DNA of 64,000 nt from Haliscomenobacter sp. (GTDB lineage: Bacteria; Bacteroidota; Bacteroidia; Chitinophagales; Saprospiraceae): the NCBI GenBank assembly GCA_016707205.1, contig JADJHZ010000006.1, positions 248,001-312,000 on the forward strand, in the 5' to 3' direction. The stretch's first letter is position 1. Each line of letters begins with the position of its first letter. Shown here piece after piece: positions 1-9,022 of this stretch. Below the pieces are notes generated by a model. The model was not told where the DNA came from. It saw only the letters and a program-made list of their open reading frames with translations, and made no database searches. A program made the translations under genes and the position numbers.

Positions 1-2577
1 CCTTTTCTGGTTGCAGGCCAGGTCTATCAAAAGCATACCACTTTGTCCGATAGGCTTTCCATCGAACTCAGCGAGGGGGTTTTAAGCATTCTCCCCCTTA
101 CCAGCCAGGCGATACGGGTGAAATGGGAAAAAGGCGCCATCCAGGAACCGCAAGAATTCGTCTTAATCCATCACCCCGCCATTCCGCGCTTCAAGGTAGA
201 AGAAACAGAAGCCACCCTAAAACTGATGACCTCCGACGTAACGGTCCTTTTCGACAAGCAAAAAGGCGCCATCCAGTTCGCAGATAAACAGGGAAGCGTT
301 TTTCTAAAAGAAAAAGAAGCCAGCCGGAAGTTACTTGCAAGTACCGTTTTGAACGAGCCTTGTTTTATAGCGGAGCAACAATTTGAATCCCCGGCTGATG
401 AATATTTATTTGGGTTGGGGCAGTTTCAGGATGGTTTTTTCAACCTGCGCCATGCAACTCGGAAACTAATCCAGGTCAACTCCCAGATTGCTATTCCCTT
501 TCTATACTCCAGCAAGGGATATGGGATTCTCTGGCATCAATACGGATTAACCTGGTTCAATCCCGCCGATAACGAGGTTGCCCTCGCCAAAAGGGATACC
601 ACCGCAGGGGAAAAGCGGGAGGAAGAAGTAACCACCACCGCCGGCACGCAGCGGGTTTCCCAGCAACAGTCGGTGTATTATGGGAAGTTCAAAGTGGACG
701 AAGCTGGCGAATATTCCCTCTTCCTCGACCTGGGGAATATGGAAAGCCGGCATCTGGTCATCGTTGACGGAACCCCGGTCATTGATCAAACCAACCTGTG
801 GCTTCCTCCCGCCGTTGGCAAACTGCTTTATCTGGACGCCGGCGAACATGCCGTTCAAGTGGTCTGCAAATCCTCCAATACCCCCAAATTAACCTGGAAA
901 CGCACGGCTAACGAAACTACCTTTCGATCACCAAATGCCAAATCGCTGGATTATGTGGTGTTTCATGGAGAACATGCAGACGAAGTGGTTGCGAACTACC
1001 GGAACATCACCGGCAATGTCCCCATGCTTCCTTTGTGGGCTTATGGCTTTTGGCAATGCCGGGAGCGGTATACTTCCGGTAGTCATTTAGTAGAAACCGT
1101 AAAGGAATTTAGAAAGCGGGATCTTCCTTTGGACGTCATTGTGCAGGATTGGCAATATTGGGGCAAATACGGGTGGGGGGTTCCCAAGTTTGACGAAGCC
1201 AACTATCCCAATCCGGAGCAGTTTATCCAACAATTGCACGATTTAAATGCGCATTTTTCCATTTCGGTTTGGGAAAACCTCGATAAAAAATCGGAAATCG
1301 CCCAGGAGTACGTTTCCAAAAACCTTTACATCCCCAATAGCCCTTGGGTCGATATGTTTAATCCCGAAGCGCAAAAAACCCATTGGCGGGTTTTGAACCA
1401 AAACCTGTTCGCCTTTGGGGTGGATTCCTGGTGGATGGACGCCACCGAGCCCGAAAACGATGCATTAACCGGCAAACAAACCTTCTTCGGCTTGGGCGAC
1501 TTTTACCGGCTCACGTATCCTCTGTTTGTGAGTAAGGCCGTTTATGATGGGCAGCGACTCACCGACCCCCAAAAAAGAGTAACTATCCTGACCCGGTCGG
1601 CTTTTGCAGGGCAGCAACGCTATGGGACGATTAATTGGTCGGGCGATGTAGGGTGGAATTGGGATGCCTTCAGAAGGCAGATCGTGGCAGGGCTTAATTT
1701 CAATCTAACAGGAATTCCTTACTGGACCACCGATATTGGCGGGTTTTTCCGCCCGGGCCGCGGGCAGTATACCGATGAAACCTACCGCGAAATACTTACC
1801 CGTTGGTTTCAATGGGGCGCTTTCAGTCCCATTTTTCGCATGCACGGCTATCAGTCCGAAACCGAGGTATGGAAGTATGGGGAAACGGTGGAGGCGAATG
1901 CCCGCAAGATGCTCCAGCTCAGGTATCGGCTATTGCCTTATATCTATTCGGAAAGCTGGCAGGTTTCCAGCAACGGCTCTACGATGATGCGCCCGTTGGT
2001 GATGGACTTTCCCTCCGATACCACAGCCGTCCAGCAAGCTTACCAATACCTGTTTGGTAAATCCTTATTGGTAGCGCCCGTTACGGAGGCAAAGGTTGCT
2101 GAATGGAACGTGTACCTGCCCAAACAAACCGTATGGTTCGACTTCTGGACGGGCAAACGCTTCCCCGGCGGCCAAACGATAGCAACCACTGCCCCATTGG
2201 ATAAAATTCCCGTGTTTGTCAAACAAGGCGCCATCCTTCCAATGGGAACATTCCTCCAACACTCCGGGCAAATGACCATGGACACCCTTGAAATCAGAAT
2301 TTATAGCGGCGCCAATGGCCGGTTCGATTTATACTGCGACGAAGGGGATAATTACCAGTACGAGAAGGGCCTCTATAAAGTGATCCCATTGGTATGGGAC
2401 GAACAAAAACAAACGCTCACCATCGAAAAACAACAGGGCTCGTACCCGGGGGCATTGGCCCGGCATGTTTTTCATCTCGTATGGGTCGATGAAACGAAAG
2501 GCTATGGAATCGGTACGACCCCAAATCCAAAAACCATCTTGTATACCGGAAAACGAATTAAAATCAAAACAAAGTAG
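1..2577 (+). CDS. GH31 alpha-xylosidase with PA14 insert (5' end outside window)
   Basis: Glycoside hydrolase family 31, expected to remove non-reducing alpha-1,6-xylose from xyloglucan oligosaccharides. The reading frame is open from base 1, so the start lies upstream; a TTG at 43 is only an internal codon. The order is an N-terminal beta-sandwich, an inserted PA14-like module (about 660-900, containing YYGKFKVDEAGEYSLFLDLG) and the (beta/alpha)8 barrel. The nucleophile motif WMDATEPE is near 1432 and the acid/base motif WSGD near 1636. A PA14 insert is known from xyloglucan-specific GH31 alpha-xylosidases of Cellvibrio and Bacteroides, which supports that substrate, although the specificity here is inferred. 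It opens a long same-strand run of CAZyme genes. Confidence 0.9.
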   Translation, partial: PFLVAGQVYQKHTTLSDRLSIELSEGVLSILPLTSQAIRVKWEKGAIQEPQEFVLIHHPAIPRFKVEETEATLKLMTSDVTVLFDKQKGAIQFADKQGSVFLKEKEASRKLLASTVLNEPCFIAEQQFESPADEYLFGLGQFQDGFFNLRHATRKLIQVNSQIAIPFLYSSKGYGILWHQYGLTWFNPADNEVALAKRDTTAGEKREEEVTTTAGTQRVSQQQSVYYGKFKVDEAGEYSLFLDLGNMESRHLVIVDGTPVIDQTNLWLPPAVGKLLYLDAGEHAVQVVCKSSNTPKLTWKRTANETTFRSPNAKSLDYVVFHGEHADEVVANYRNITGNVPMLPLWAYGFWQCRERYTSGSHLVETVKEFRKRDLPLDVIVQDWQYWGKYGWGVPKFDEANYPNPEQFIQQLHDLNAHFSISVWENLDKKSEIAQEYVSKNLYIPNSPWVDMFNPEAQKTHWRVLNQNLFAFGVDSWWMDATEPENDALTGKQTFFGLGDFYRLTYPLFVSKAVYDGQRLTDPQKRVTILTRSAFAGQQRYGTINWSGDVGWNWDAFRRQIVAGLNFNLTGIPYWTTDIGGFFRPGRGQYTDETYREILTRWFQWGAFSPIFRMHGYQSETEVWKYGETVEANARKMLQLRYRLLPYIYSESWQVSSNGSTMMRPLVMDFPSDTTAVQQAYQYLFGKSLLVAPVTEAKVAEWNVYLPKQTVWFDFWTGKRFPGGQTIATTAPLDKIPVFVKQGAILPMGTFLQHSGQMTMDTLEIRIYSGANGRFDLYCDEGDNYQYEKGLYKVIPLVWDEQKQTLTIEKQQGSYPGALARHVFHLVWVDETKGYGIGTTPNPKTILYTGKRIKIKTK

Positions 2578-2749
2578 GATTAAACCTGACTTGTTGCGGA
2601 TTGGATCGTTACCGACGCGAAAGGATTTGGATAAATCTCCACCCAATTCGCGGCAGGTACGCTCAGCCCCGACAAACTTATCGGCCTGTCCGGCCGCTTT
2701 GAAAGGGTTGGAAAAAGTTATAGCTTTGCATGCTGTCAACAAAATAGAA

Positions 2750-3778
2750 ATGAGCCGAAAGCGGGTAACGATTTATGATATAGCGAAAGAAATGGGGAAA
2801 TCTCCGTCCTATATCTCCAGAGCCTTGAACGACCACCCATCCGTCAGCCTAAAAGTAAAGGAGAGTGTTAAGAAAAAAGCCCTCGAGCTCAACTACAAGC
2901 ACAATTCCCAAGCGGCAAACCTGCGCCAAGGTTCTTCCAAAACCATAGGGGTCATTGTTCCCCATATTAACCAAAGCTTTTTCTCGGATGCCATCGCCGG
3001 GATTGAAGAAGTTTGCTTTGAAAACAACCATACCCTGATCATTTGTCAGTCGCATGAATCCTATGTGCATGAATGCAAGGCCATAGATACCCTTATCCGT
3101 CAAAATGTAGCGTGCATCTTGATTTCCGTCTCTGCCGAAACGCAAACCGTTAGCCATCTTGAAAACCTGAAAAGCCACCATATTGAACTCGTTCAGTTTG
3201 ACCGATGCCTGGAACAGCTGGACAGCCACAAAGTATTGAACGACAATGAGGAGGTCTCTTATCAAGTGACCAAAATCCTGATCGGACAAGGCTACTCGAA
3301 GATTGCTTTCCTGGGAGGGCCCAGCCATATCCTCAACTTTAAACGCCGGAAAGAAGGATTCCTCAAAGCGATTGAAGAAAATGAATTGGTTATTCCGTAC
3401 AATTTCATCGTCGACGACGCGCTATCCGAAGACAAAGCCAGCGTCATCGCCAGAAAACTGCTGTCGTTCAAGGAGCCACCCGACGCTTTTCTGACCGTTT
3501 CCGACCATCAATCGCTGGGGGTGCTGCAGGTTGCCACTTCTATGGGGGTTCAGGTGCCGGGGCAATTGGGGATTTTCGGTTTCGCCAACGAGGCCTTCGC
3601 TTCCGTCATCACCCCTTCCCTTTCTTCCGTCGACCAGAAAAGCAAGGAAATTGGCAAACGTGCCGCGAGCCTGTATTTCGAATATTTGTCTGGCGGCGCC
3701 AACCGAAAGGTTTCTTTCAGCGAAGAAATCATTAAAAGCGACCTGCTCCTGCGGGAAAGTTCGAGCAAGCCAAAATAG
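2750..3778 (+). CDS. LacI-family transcriptional regulator
   Basis: This is a 342-residue protein, the usual LacI-family length. The N-terminal helix-turn-helix and hinge are clear (RVTIYDIAKEMGKSPSYISR then ALNDHPSVSLKVKESVKKKA), followed by a periplasmic-binding-protein-like effector domain (IGVIVPHINQSFFSDAIAGI; the C-terminal part has FGFANEAFASVITPSLSSVD). The ATG at 2750 is chosen because it places MSRKRVTIYDIA at the N-terminus; the frame stays open upstream but that part overlaps the GH31 gene and is not LacI-like. A matching LacI-type operator lies 80 bases downstream, so it probably controls the following oxidoreductase and fucosidase genes in response to a sugar, likely L-fucose or a derivative (inference). 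Confidence 0.93.
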   Translation: MSRKRVTIYDIAKEMGKSPSYISRALNDHPSVSLKVKESVKKKALELNYKHNSQAANLRQGSSKTIGVIVPHINQSFFSDAIAGIEEVCFENNHTLIICQSHESYVHECKAIDTLIRQNVACILISVSAETQTVSHLENLKSHHIELVQFDRCLEQLDSHKVLNDNEEVSYQVTKILIGQGYSKIAFLGGPSHILNFKRRKEGFLKAIEENELVIPYNFIVDDALSEDKASVIARKLLSFKEPPDAFLTVSDHQSLGVLQVATSMGVQVPGQLGIFGFANEAFASVITPSLSSVDQKSKEIGKRAASLYFEYLSGGANRKVSFSEEIIKSDLLLRESSSKPK

Positions 3779-3857
3779 CCCCTCCTGGTTTCACCGATTT
3801 CATAAGCACGAACAAGCGTTTAATCGCATTTTACCTGCGCCTCCCATTGTCGCATTC

Positions 3858-3893
3858 AAAATTTTGAAATCGATTTCAAAATTTTTACCTTTG
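3858..3893 (+). promoter_or_regulatory. LacI-type operator inside a Bacteroidota promoter
   Basis: A perfect 28-base palindrome (3858-3885) is centred on CG, and its core TGAAATCGATTTCA matches the LacI-family operator form TGnAAnCGnTTnCA. TTTG at 3863-3866 and TACCTTTG at 3886-3893 match the Bacteroidota sigma-A -33 and -7 elements (TTTG, TAnnTTTG) with a 19-base spacer. A regulator bound to the palindrome would cover the -33 box and the spacer, a classical repressor arrangement. It points toward the aldo/keto reductase gene at 4303. Confidence 0.7.
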
Positions 3894-3902
3894 GTTCAAT
3901 GC

Positions 3903-3938
3903 GGCAAACCTGGCCATAGAGCTCATGGCCGCTTTGCC
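3903..3938 (+). promoter_or_regulatory. hairpin at predicted 5' end of leader RNA
   Basis: GGCAAA and TGGCCAT pair with ATGGCC and TTTGCC around a 7-base loop. The hairpin begins about ten bases after the predicted -7 box, so it would sit at the extreme 5' end of the transcript, where such structures often protect mRNA. There is no U-run after it, so it is not a terminator. Confidence 0.35.
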
Positions 3939-4003
3939 AACAGGTCCAGCAGGGTGGCCAAAACCTGAACCTTTAGAAGCGATCTCAAAACGCTCCAGGG
4001 TGT

Positions 4004-4133
4004 GGGCGGCCTCCCCTAACCCCTCCGAAGGAGGGGAACCGTGTGGGCAAGGGTAGGGATAGGCATCGGAATTAAGGTTTGATTGCCTTCCTTTGTTGCT
4101 CCCCCTCCTTTGGAGGGGGTTGGGGGGAGGCCC
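4004..4133. repeat. inverted pair of GC-rich palindromic repeats
   Basis: Two diverged copies of a roughly 30-base unit face each other. The left copy (about 4005-4037) contains GGCCTCCCC and CTCCGAAGGAG, and the right copy (4100-4133) contains CTCCTTTGGAG and GGGGGGAGGCC. Each copy also has an internal hairpin. GGCCTCCCC...AAGGAGGGG units are a common dispersed repeat in Bacteroidota genomes. They lie in the 520-base gap between lacI and the next gene; apart from these, the operator and the leader hairpin, nothing else is recognisable in that gap. Confidence 0.6.
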
Positions 4134-4302
4134 AACGATGACTGGGCAAAATTCTTGCAGTTTTGAGATACCTTCTATTAACTAACCATCAATACGTATC
4201 CAAATATGAATAAGCGCTGGGTATAATGAAAGCCCCCTTTTGAGTACGGCTTAACTCAAGGTGAACTGCAACAAAATTATTCACCATTTAGTACCTCCCC
4301 TC

Positions 4303-5370
4303 ATGATGGATACATTGGTTGACGAAAACGTCAACAAGGATAAAGGCCGGTTGACGCTTCCTCCGATCCTGTTCGGGACCAGCGGCTTGGGTAATTTATT
4401 TGTTTCGCTTGATGCATCCGCCAAGCGCGCTATCGTCAAAGCATGTGTTGATCTGTCTCCGCATCCGGTTGTTTTTGATTCGGCAGGGAAATACGGCGCT
4501 GGGTTAGCCCTGGAGGTCCTTGGCAGCAGCCTCCGGTCGCTGAATGTCCCTCCCGACCAGGTCATCATAAGCAATAAACTGGGATGGTACCGGACGGAGC
4601 TAAAGACCGAAAGCCCGACTTTCGAACCAGGAATTTGGATGGATTTGAAAAACGATGCTGTCCAAAAAATCAGCTACGAGGGCATTTTGGCATGTTTTGA
4701 ACAAGGGAACGCGTTACTGAATGGCTACATCCCCCAAATGGTTTCCGTTCATGACCCCGATGAGTACCTGGCAAAGGCGGAAAACGAAGCGCATTTTCAG
4801 TCTTTGTACCATAACGTATTGGAAGCCTATCGGGCATTAATCGGCCTGAAAGAGGCCGGGGTAGTTAAAGCTGTTGGCGTCGGCGCCAAAAACTGGAAAG
4901 TGATCCGGCAAATTGCCGCTGATGTAGACCTCGATTGGGTCATGATCGCCAACAGTATGACCATCAAACAACACCCCCAGGATTTACTGGAATTCATCTC
5001 CGGGCTTCATGAAAAAGGCGTTTTGGTGATCAATTCGGCGGTGTTTCATTCCGGCTTTCTGGTTGGTTCCAACTATTACGACTATCAACTCCTCAACCCC
5101 AACGCCCCGGAAACCAAAGAGCTATATGCCTGGAGGGAGGCGTTTTTTCATTTATGCGCCGACTACAATCTGAGGCCGGCAACGGTTTGCGTACAATTTG
5201 CATGGAAGATTCCCGGGGTGTCCAGCGTGGCCTTGAATACGACAGCCGCCCATAGGGTAAAAGAAAATCTGGAACATATTCATGCGGACATACCGGCTGC
5301 GTTTTGGGAAAAGATGATCCTTGCCGGATTGTTGGAACCCGATTTCCATCGCCTGGTTATCCCTGGGTAA
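4303..5370 (+). CDS. aldo/keto reductase, L-fucose/D-threo-aldose dehydrogenase type
   Basis: This is a 355-residue TIM-barrel oxidoreductase of the aldo/keto reductase superfamily. The usual tetrad is visible: Asp and Tyr in VVFDSAGKYG, Lys in ISNKLGW and His in VSVHDPDE. Overall it resembles D-threo-aldose 1-dehydrogenase (L-fucose dehydrogenase), which oxidises L-fucose to its lactone with NAD(P)+. The double ATG at 4303/4306 is preferred; a GTG at 4261 would add 14 residues with no family similarity. It lies behind the LacI-type operator and is followed 28 bases later by a zinc dehydrogenase and then two fucosidases, which supports L-fucose as substrate. That substrate is inferred from context. 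Confidence 0.8.
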   Translation: MMDTLVDENVNKDKGRLTLPPILFGTSGLGNLFVSLDASAKRAIVKACVDLSPHPVVFDSAGKYGAGLALEVLGSSLRSLNVPPDQVIISNKLGWYRTELKTESPTFEPGIWMDLKNDAVQKISYEGILACFEQGNALLNGYIPQMVSVHDPDEYLAKAENEAHFQSLYHNVLEAYRALIGLKEAGVVKAVGVGAKNWKVIRQIAADVDLDWVMIANSMTIKQHPQDLLEFISGLHEKGVLVINSAVFHSGFLVGSNYYDYQLLNPNAPETKELYAWREAFFHLCADYNLRPATVCVQFAWKIPGVSSVALNTTAAHRVKENLEHIHADIPAAFWEKMILAGLLEPDFHRLVIPG

Positions 5371-5398
5371 AACGCCAATAAGAAAAATAGGTCCTTAC

Positions 5399-6472
5399 AT
5401 GAAGGCACTTACCTGTATAAAACCCGGAGTCTTTGAATACACCACTTCCGAATGGCCTCCATTGGCAAAGGGAATGGCGGTAATTAAGATCCGCCGTGTA
5501 GGCATCTGTGGTACCGATCTTCATGCTTTTGAGGGTACTCAACCCTATTTCAGTTATCCCCGGATTTTGGGTCATGAGCTTTCCGGGGAATTGATCGACG
5601 CAGGCGGCGCGCCAGGGTTTTTCCCTGGTGAAAAAGTGACCCTCATCCCTTACTTTGAATGCGGCGATTGCATCGCTTGCCGCATGGGCAAACCCAATTG
5701 TTGCGCCCAAATGAAGGTGTTTGGCGTGCACATCGATGGCGGTATGATGGAATACATTTCCATTCCTTCTTCCGCTCTGGTTCATGGCGAAGGGTTAGAT
5801 TTCGATGAATTGGCCCTGGTGGAACCATTGGCTATCGGCGCCCATGGCGTTCACAGGGCCAACGTAACCAACGGGGAGTTTGTGCTGGTTACAGGCGCAG
5901 GGCCTATTGGCTTAGGCGCCATGGAATTTGCCCGGATAGCCGGAGGCAGGGTGATTGCGCTGGACATTAATCCGCTGCGCCTCCGTTTTTGCAAGGAAAA
6001 ACTTGGCGTGGAGCATACGGTAAACGCCTTGGATTCCGATGTGTTCGAACAACTACAGGAAATCACTAACGGCGATATGCCAACCGTCGTGATCGATGCC
6101 ACAGGCAGCTTGAAGGCTATCCATAGCGCGTTTCGGTATTTGGCGCATGGAGGCAGGTATGTGTTGATCGGTTTACAGAAAGGCGACATTTCCTTTAGCC
6201 ATCCCGAGTTCCATAAACGCGAAGCCACCTTGATGAGCAGCCGGAACGCAACCCGGGAGGACTTTGGCCAGGTTATCCGCTGTTTGACCGCCAGGGACAT
6301 TAACCCGGCAACCTACATTACCCACAGGGTTTCCTTCGACCAGGTAAAGGACGAATTCGAGAATTGGTTAAAACCCGAATACGGCGTCATTAAAGCAATC
6401 GTTGAATTACCTCCTGCAGACCTCCTTATTTCATCACCTTTTCAATCGATTGAAAAATCGGTTTATGGCTAA
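5399..6472 (+). CDS. zinc-dependent alcohol/sugar dehydrogenase (MDR family)
   Basis: A 357-residue medium-chain dehydrogenase. Catalytic zinc ligands are in VGICGTDLH and GHE; the structural-zinc cysteine cluster is CGDCIACRMGKPNCC; the Rossmann dinucleotide motif is GAGPIGLGAM. The closest families are sorbitol, threonine and L-galactonate-type dehydrogenases. ATG 5399 starts MKALTCIKPG, and the frame extends further upstream only into the preceding gene. With the aldo/keto reductase 28 bases upstream and GH95 10 bases downstream it is probably co-transcribed and oxidises a deoxy-sugar or sugar acid in L-fucose breakdown. The exact substrate cannot be read from sequence. Confidence 0.82.
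   Translation: MKALTCIKPGVFEYTTSEWPPLAKGMAVIKIRRVGICGTDLHAFEGTQPYFSYPRILGHELSGELIDAGGAPGFFPGEKVTLIPYFECGDCIACRMGKPNCCAQMKVFGVHIDGGMMEYISIPSSALVHGEGLDFDELALVEPLAIGAHGVHRANVTNGEFVLVTGAGPIGLGAMEFARIAGGRVIALDINPLRLRFCKEKLGVEHTVNALDSDVFEQLQEITNGDMPTVVIDATGSLKAIHSAFRYLAHGGRYVLIGLQKGDISFSHPEFHKREATLMSSRNATREDFGQVIRCLTARDINPATYITHRVSFDQVKDEFENWLKPEYGVIKAIVELPPADLLISSPFQSIEKSVYG
6439..6456. promoter_or_regulatory. CG-centred perfect palindrome before the GH95 gene
   Basis: TTTTCAATCGATTGAAAA is a perfect 18-base palindrome centred on CG, 27 bases before the GH95 start and inside the last codons of the dehydrogenase gene. It shares its centre (ATCGAT) and AT-rich arms with the operator at 3858 but not the TGAAA half-site order. 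It could be a second, weaker site for the LacI-type protein or a site for another regulator. Confidence 0.35.
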
Positions 6473-6482
6473 GTAAACGCCT

Positions 6483-8945
6483 ATGAAAAAAGCCGCCCTG
6501 TTCTTTCTCCTGATCCTGCCGGTTACCGGATTTCCCCAAATTGCCCCAGCCATGAAGCTTTGGTACAACCAGCCGGCGGGCGCCATCTGGGAAAACGCCC
6601 TCCCTATTGGCAACGGACGCCTCGGCGCTATGGTTTACGGCAATGTAGTCCAGGAAACGATCCAATTGAACGAACACACGGTTTGGAGCGGAGGTCCCAA
6701 CCGCAATGACAACCCGGCGGCTTTGGCGTCCCTTCCCGAAATCAGAAAACTGATCTTTGAAGGGAAACAGAAAGAAGCCGAAAAACTGGCCAACCAAACC
6801 ATCATTACCAAGACTTCCCACGGACAAATGTTTCAACCCGTGGGTAGCCTCCATCTTACTTTTGAAGGCCATGAAACCTTCTCCAATTACTATCGCGAAC
6901 TGGACATCGAAAGGGCCCTGACCCGTACCTCCTACGACGTGGGAGGCGTCACCTACACCCGGGAAACGCTGGCTTCTTTTCCCGACCGGGTAATCGCGAT
7001 GCGGCTCACCGCGAGCCAGCCTGGCCGCCTTTCCTTTTCTGCGCATTACACCTCCCCTCAACGCCAAAAAAGAATAGCCGTAACCCCCGCCAAAGACCTC
7101 ATCCTTTCCGGCGTCACCAGCGACCATGAAAGCGTTAAGGGCATGGTGGAGTTTATGGGGATTACCCGGATCAAACTGGAAGGGGGCAGTATGACTTCCT
7201 CTGATACTTCGCTTACGGTAACAGGCGCCACTTCGGCAACCTTGTTCATCTCCATGGCCACCAACTTCAACAACTACCAGGATGTAAGCGCCGATGAAGA
7301 AAAAAGAGCGGCGGATTATTTAAATAACGCGTTCTCCAAACCCTATCCAGCGATCCTATCCGGCCATATCGCCGCTTATCAGCACTATTTCAACCGGGTC
7401 AAGCTGGACTTGGGGACAACCCCTGCCGCTGCGTTGCCCACCGATAAACGCCTGGAGAATTTCCGAAATACCAACGACCCCCACCTGGTGGCCCTTTATT
7501 TCCAATATGGGCGATATTTGCTGATCTGTTCTTCCCAACCCGGCGGACAACCTGCCAACCTGCAAGGGATCTGGAACAGCCGGATCAACCCGCCCTGGGA
7601 CAGCAAGTACACGATCAACATCAACGCCGAGATGAACTACTGGCCCGCCGAGAAGACCAATCTGGCCGAATTGCATGAGCCTTTGCTCGAAATGGTCAGG
7701 GAACTGTCCCTGACAGGGCAGGAAACTGCCCGGGTCATGTATGGAGCAAGGGGTTGGATGGCCCACCATAATACGGACATCTGGCGCATCACCGGCGCGG
7801 TAGATGGCGCGCGCTGGGGCGTTTGGCTTGCCGGAGGCGCCTGGTTGAGCCAGCACCTTTGGGAGCATTACCTGTACAACGGCGACCAAGCCTTTCTGGC
7901 TTCGGTTTATCCTGTCTTAAAAGGAGCCGCTTTATTTTATGCCGACTTCCTGGAAGAGCACCCCCAATATCAATGGCTGGTCGTCAACCCCGGCAACTCC
8001 CCGGAAAATGCGCCGGCAGCCCACGACGGGTCTGCGTTGGATGCAGGTACCACCATGGACAATCAGATCGTGTTCGATGTATTCAGTACGGCCATCCAGG
8101 CTTCTTCCATTTTGAAAAGGGATGCCGTTTTCGCCGATACCCTGAAACAACTGCGCAGCCGCCTCGCGCCTATGCACATCGGGCAGCATCATCAGCTCCA
8201 GGAGTGGCTCGACGACGTGGACGACCCCAACGACCACCACCGGCATATCTCTCATCTGTACGGGTTATTCCCCTCCAACCAGATTTCAGCTTACGCCACC
8301 CCCGCCTTGTTTGCCGCATCGCGCAATACCCTGCTTCAACGAGGCGACGTTTCCACGGGCTGGAGCATGGGCTGGAAAGTCAATTGGTGGGCCAAATTAC
8401 AGGACGGAAACCACGCGTTCCAACTGATCCAAAACCAATTGACGCCCTTAGGGGTAAACCCCGGCGGCGGTGGCACCTACAACAACCTGTTCGATGCCCA
8501 TCCGCCTTTTCAGATCGACGGAAACTTCGGCTGTACTTCCGGAATCGCAGAGATGTTGATGCAGAGTTCCGATGGCGCCATGCATCTACTCCCCGCTTTA
8601 CCCGATGTGTGGCCTGCCGGAAGCGTCACCGGGCTCCGGGCCCGGGGAGGGTTTGAAATCCTGGAAATGCAATGGAAGGATGCCAGGCTGGTCAAATTGG
8701 TCGTGAAATCCACCCTGGGCGGAAACTTGCGCCTGCGGGTACCCAACGAAATACAAAAAAACAAGGGCGCCAGGTTACACGTCGCCGCGGGCAAAAACCC
8801 AAACCTGTTCTATCGTATGGAAGAAATACCGGCGCCTGTAATTTCACCCAAAGCGAAGGTCGAACTTCTGGAGTTGAAAAAATCCCACCAGTATGACCTG
8901 CCCACTAAAAAGGGAGGGATCTATACCCTGGTGGGGAAAGGATAG
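6483..8945 (+). CDS. GH95 alpha-L-fucosidase (alpha-1,2), secreted
   Basis: A protein of 820 residues, typical for GH95, with a signal peptide (MKKAALFFLLILPVTGFPQ). The N-terminal domain has WENALPIGNGRLGAMVYG; the (alpha/alpha)6 barrel has NINAEMNYWPAE, whose Asn residues activate the catalytic water, HHNTDIWR, and FQIDGNFG with the conserved Asp. GH95 enzymes are inverting alpha-1,2-L-fucosidases (a few are alpha-L-galactosidases) and act on the fucosylated side chain of xyloglucan. It is 10 bases from the preceding dehydrogenase gene. Pairing with GH31 parallels the Cellvibrio xyloglucan locus, which carries GH31 and GH95 together. Confidence 0.93.
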   Translation: MKKAALFFLLILPVTGFPQIAPAMKLWYNQPAGAIWENALPIGNGRLGAMVYGNVVQETIQLNEHTVWSGGPNRNDNPAALASLPEIRKLIFEGKQKEAEKLANQTIITKTSHGQMFQPVGSLHLTFEGHETFSNYYRELDIERALTRTSYDVGGVTYTRETLASFPDRVIAMRLTASQPGRLSFSAHYTSPQRQKRIAVTPAKDLILSGVTSDHESVKGMVEFMGITRIKLEGGSMTSSDTSLTVTGATSATLFISMATNFNNYQDVSADEEKRAADYLNNAFSKPYPAILSGHIAAYQHYFNRVKLDLGTTPAAALPTDKRLENFRNTNDPHLVALYFQYGRYLLICSSQPGGQPANLQGIWNSRINPPWDSKYTININAEMNYWPAEKTNLAELHEPLLEMVRELSLTGQETARVMYGARGWMAHHNTDIWRITGAVDGARWGVWLAGGAWLSQHLWEHYLYNGDQAFLASVYPVLKGAALFYADFLEEHPQYQWLVVNPGNSPENAPAAHDGSALDAGTTMDNQIVFDVFSTAIQASSILKRDAVFADTLKQLRSRLAPMHIGQHHQLQEWLDDVDDPNDHHRHISHLYGLFPSNQISAYATPALFAASRNTLLQRGDVSTGWSMGWKVNWWAKLQDGNHAFQLIQNQLTPLGVNPGGGGTYNNLFDAHPPFQIDGNFGCTSGIAEMLMQSSDGAMHLLPALPDVWPAGSVTGLRARGGFEILEMQWKDARLVKLVVKSTLGGNLRLRVPNEIQKNKGARLHVAAGKNPNLFYRMEEIPAPVISPKAKVELLELKKSHQYDLPTKKGGIYTLVGKG

Positions 8946-9022
8946 CTTTTTGATAGGTAACCGATGTTTGGAAAACGGCCCTGAAATGCTTCCTGTTTAT
9001 TAATCTGCCAAATCGTTGTTTT

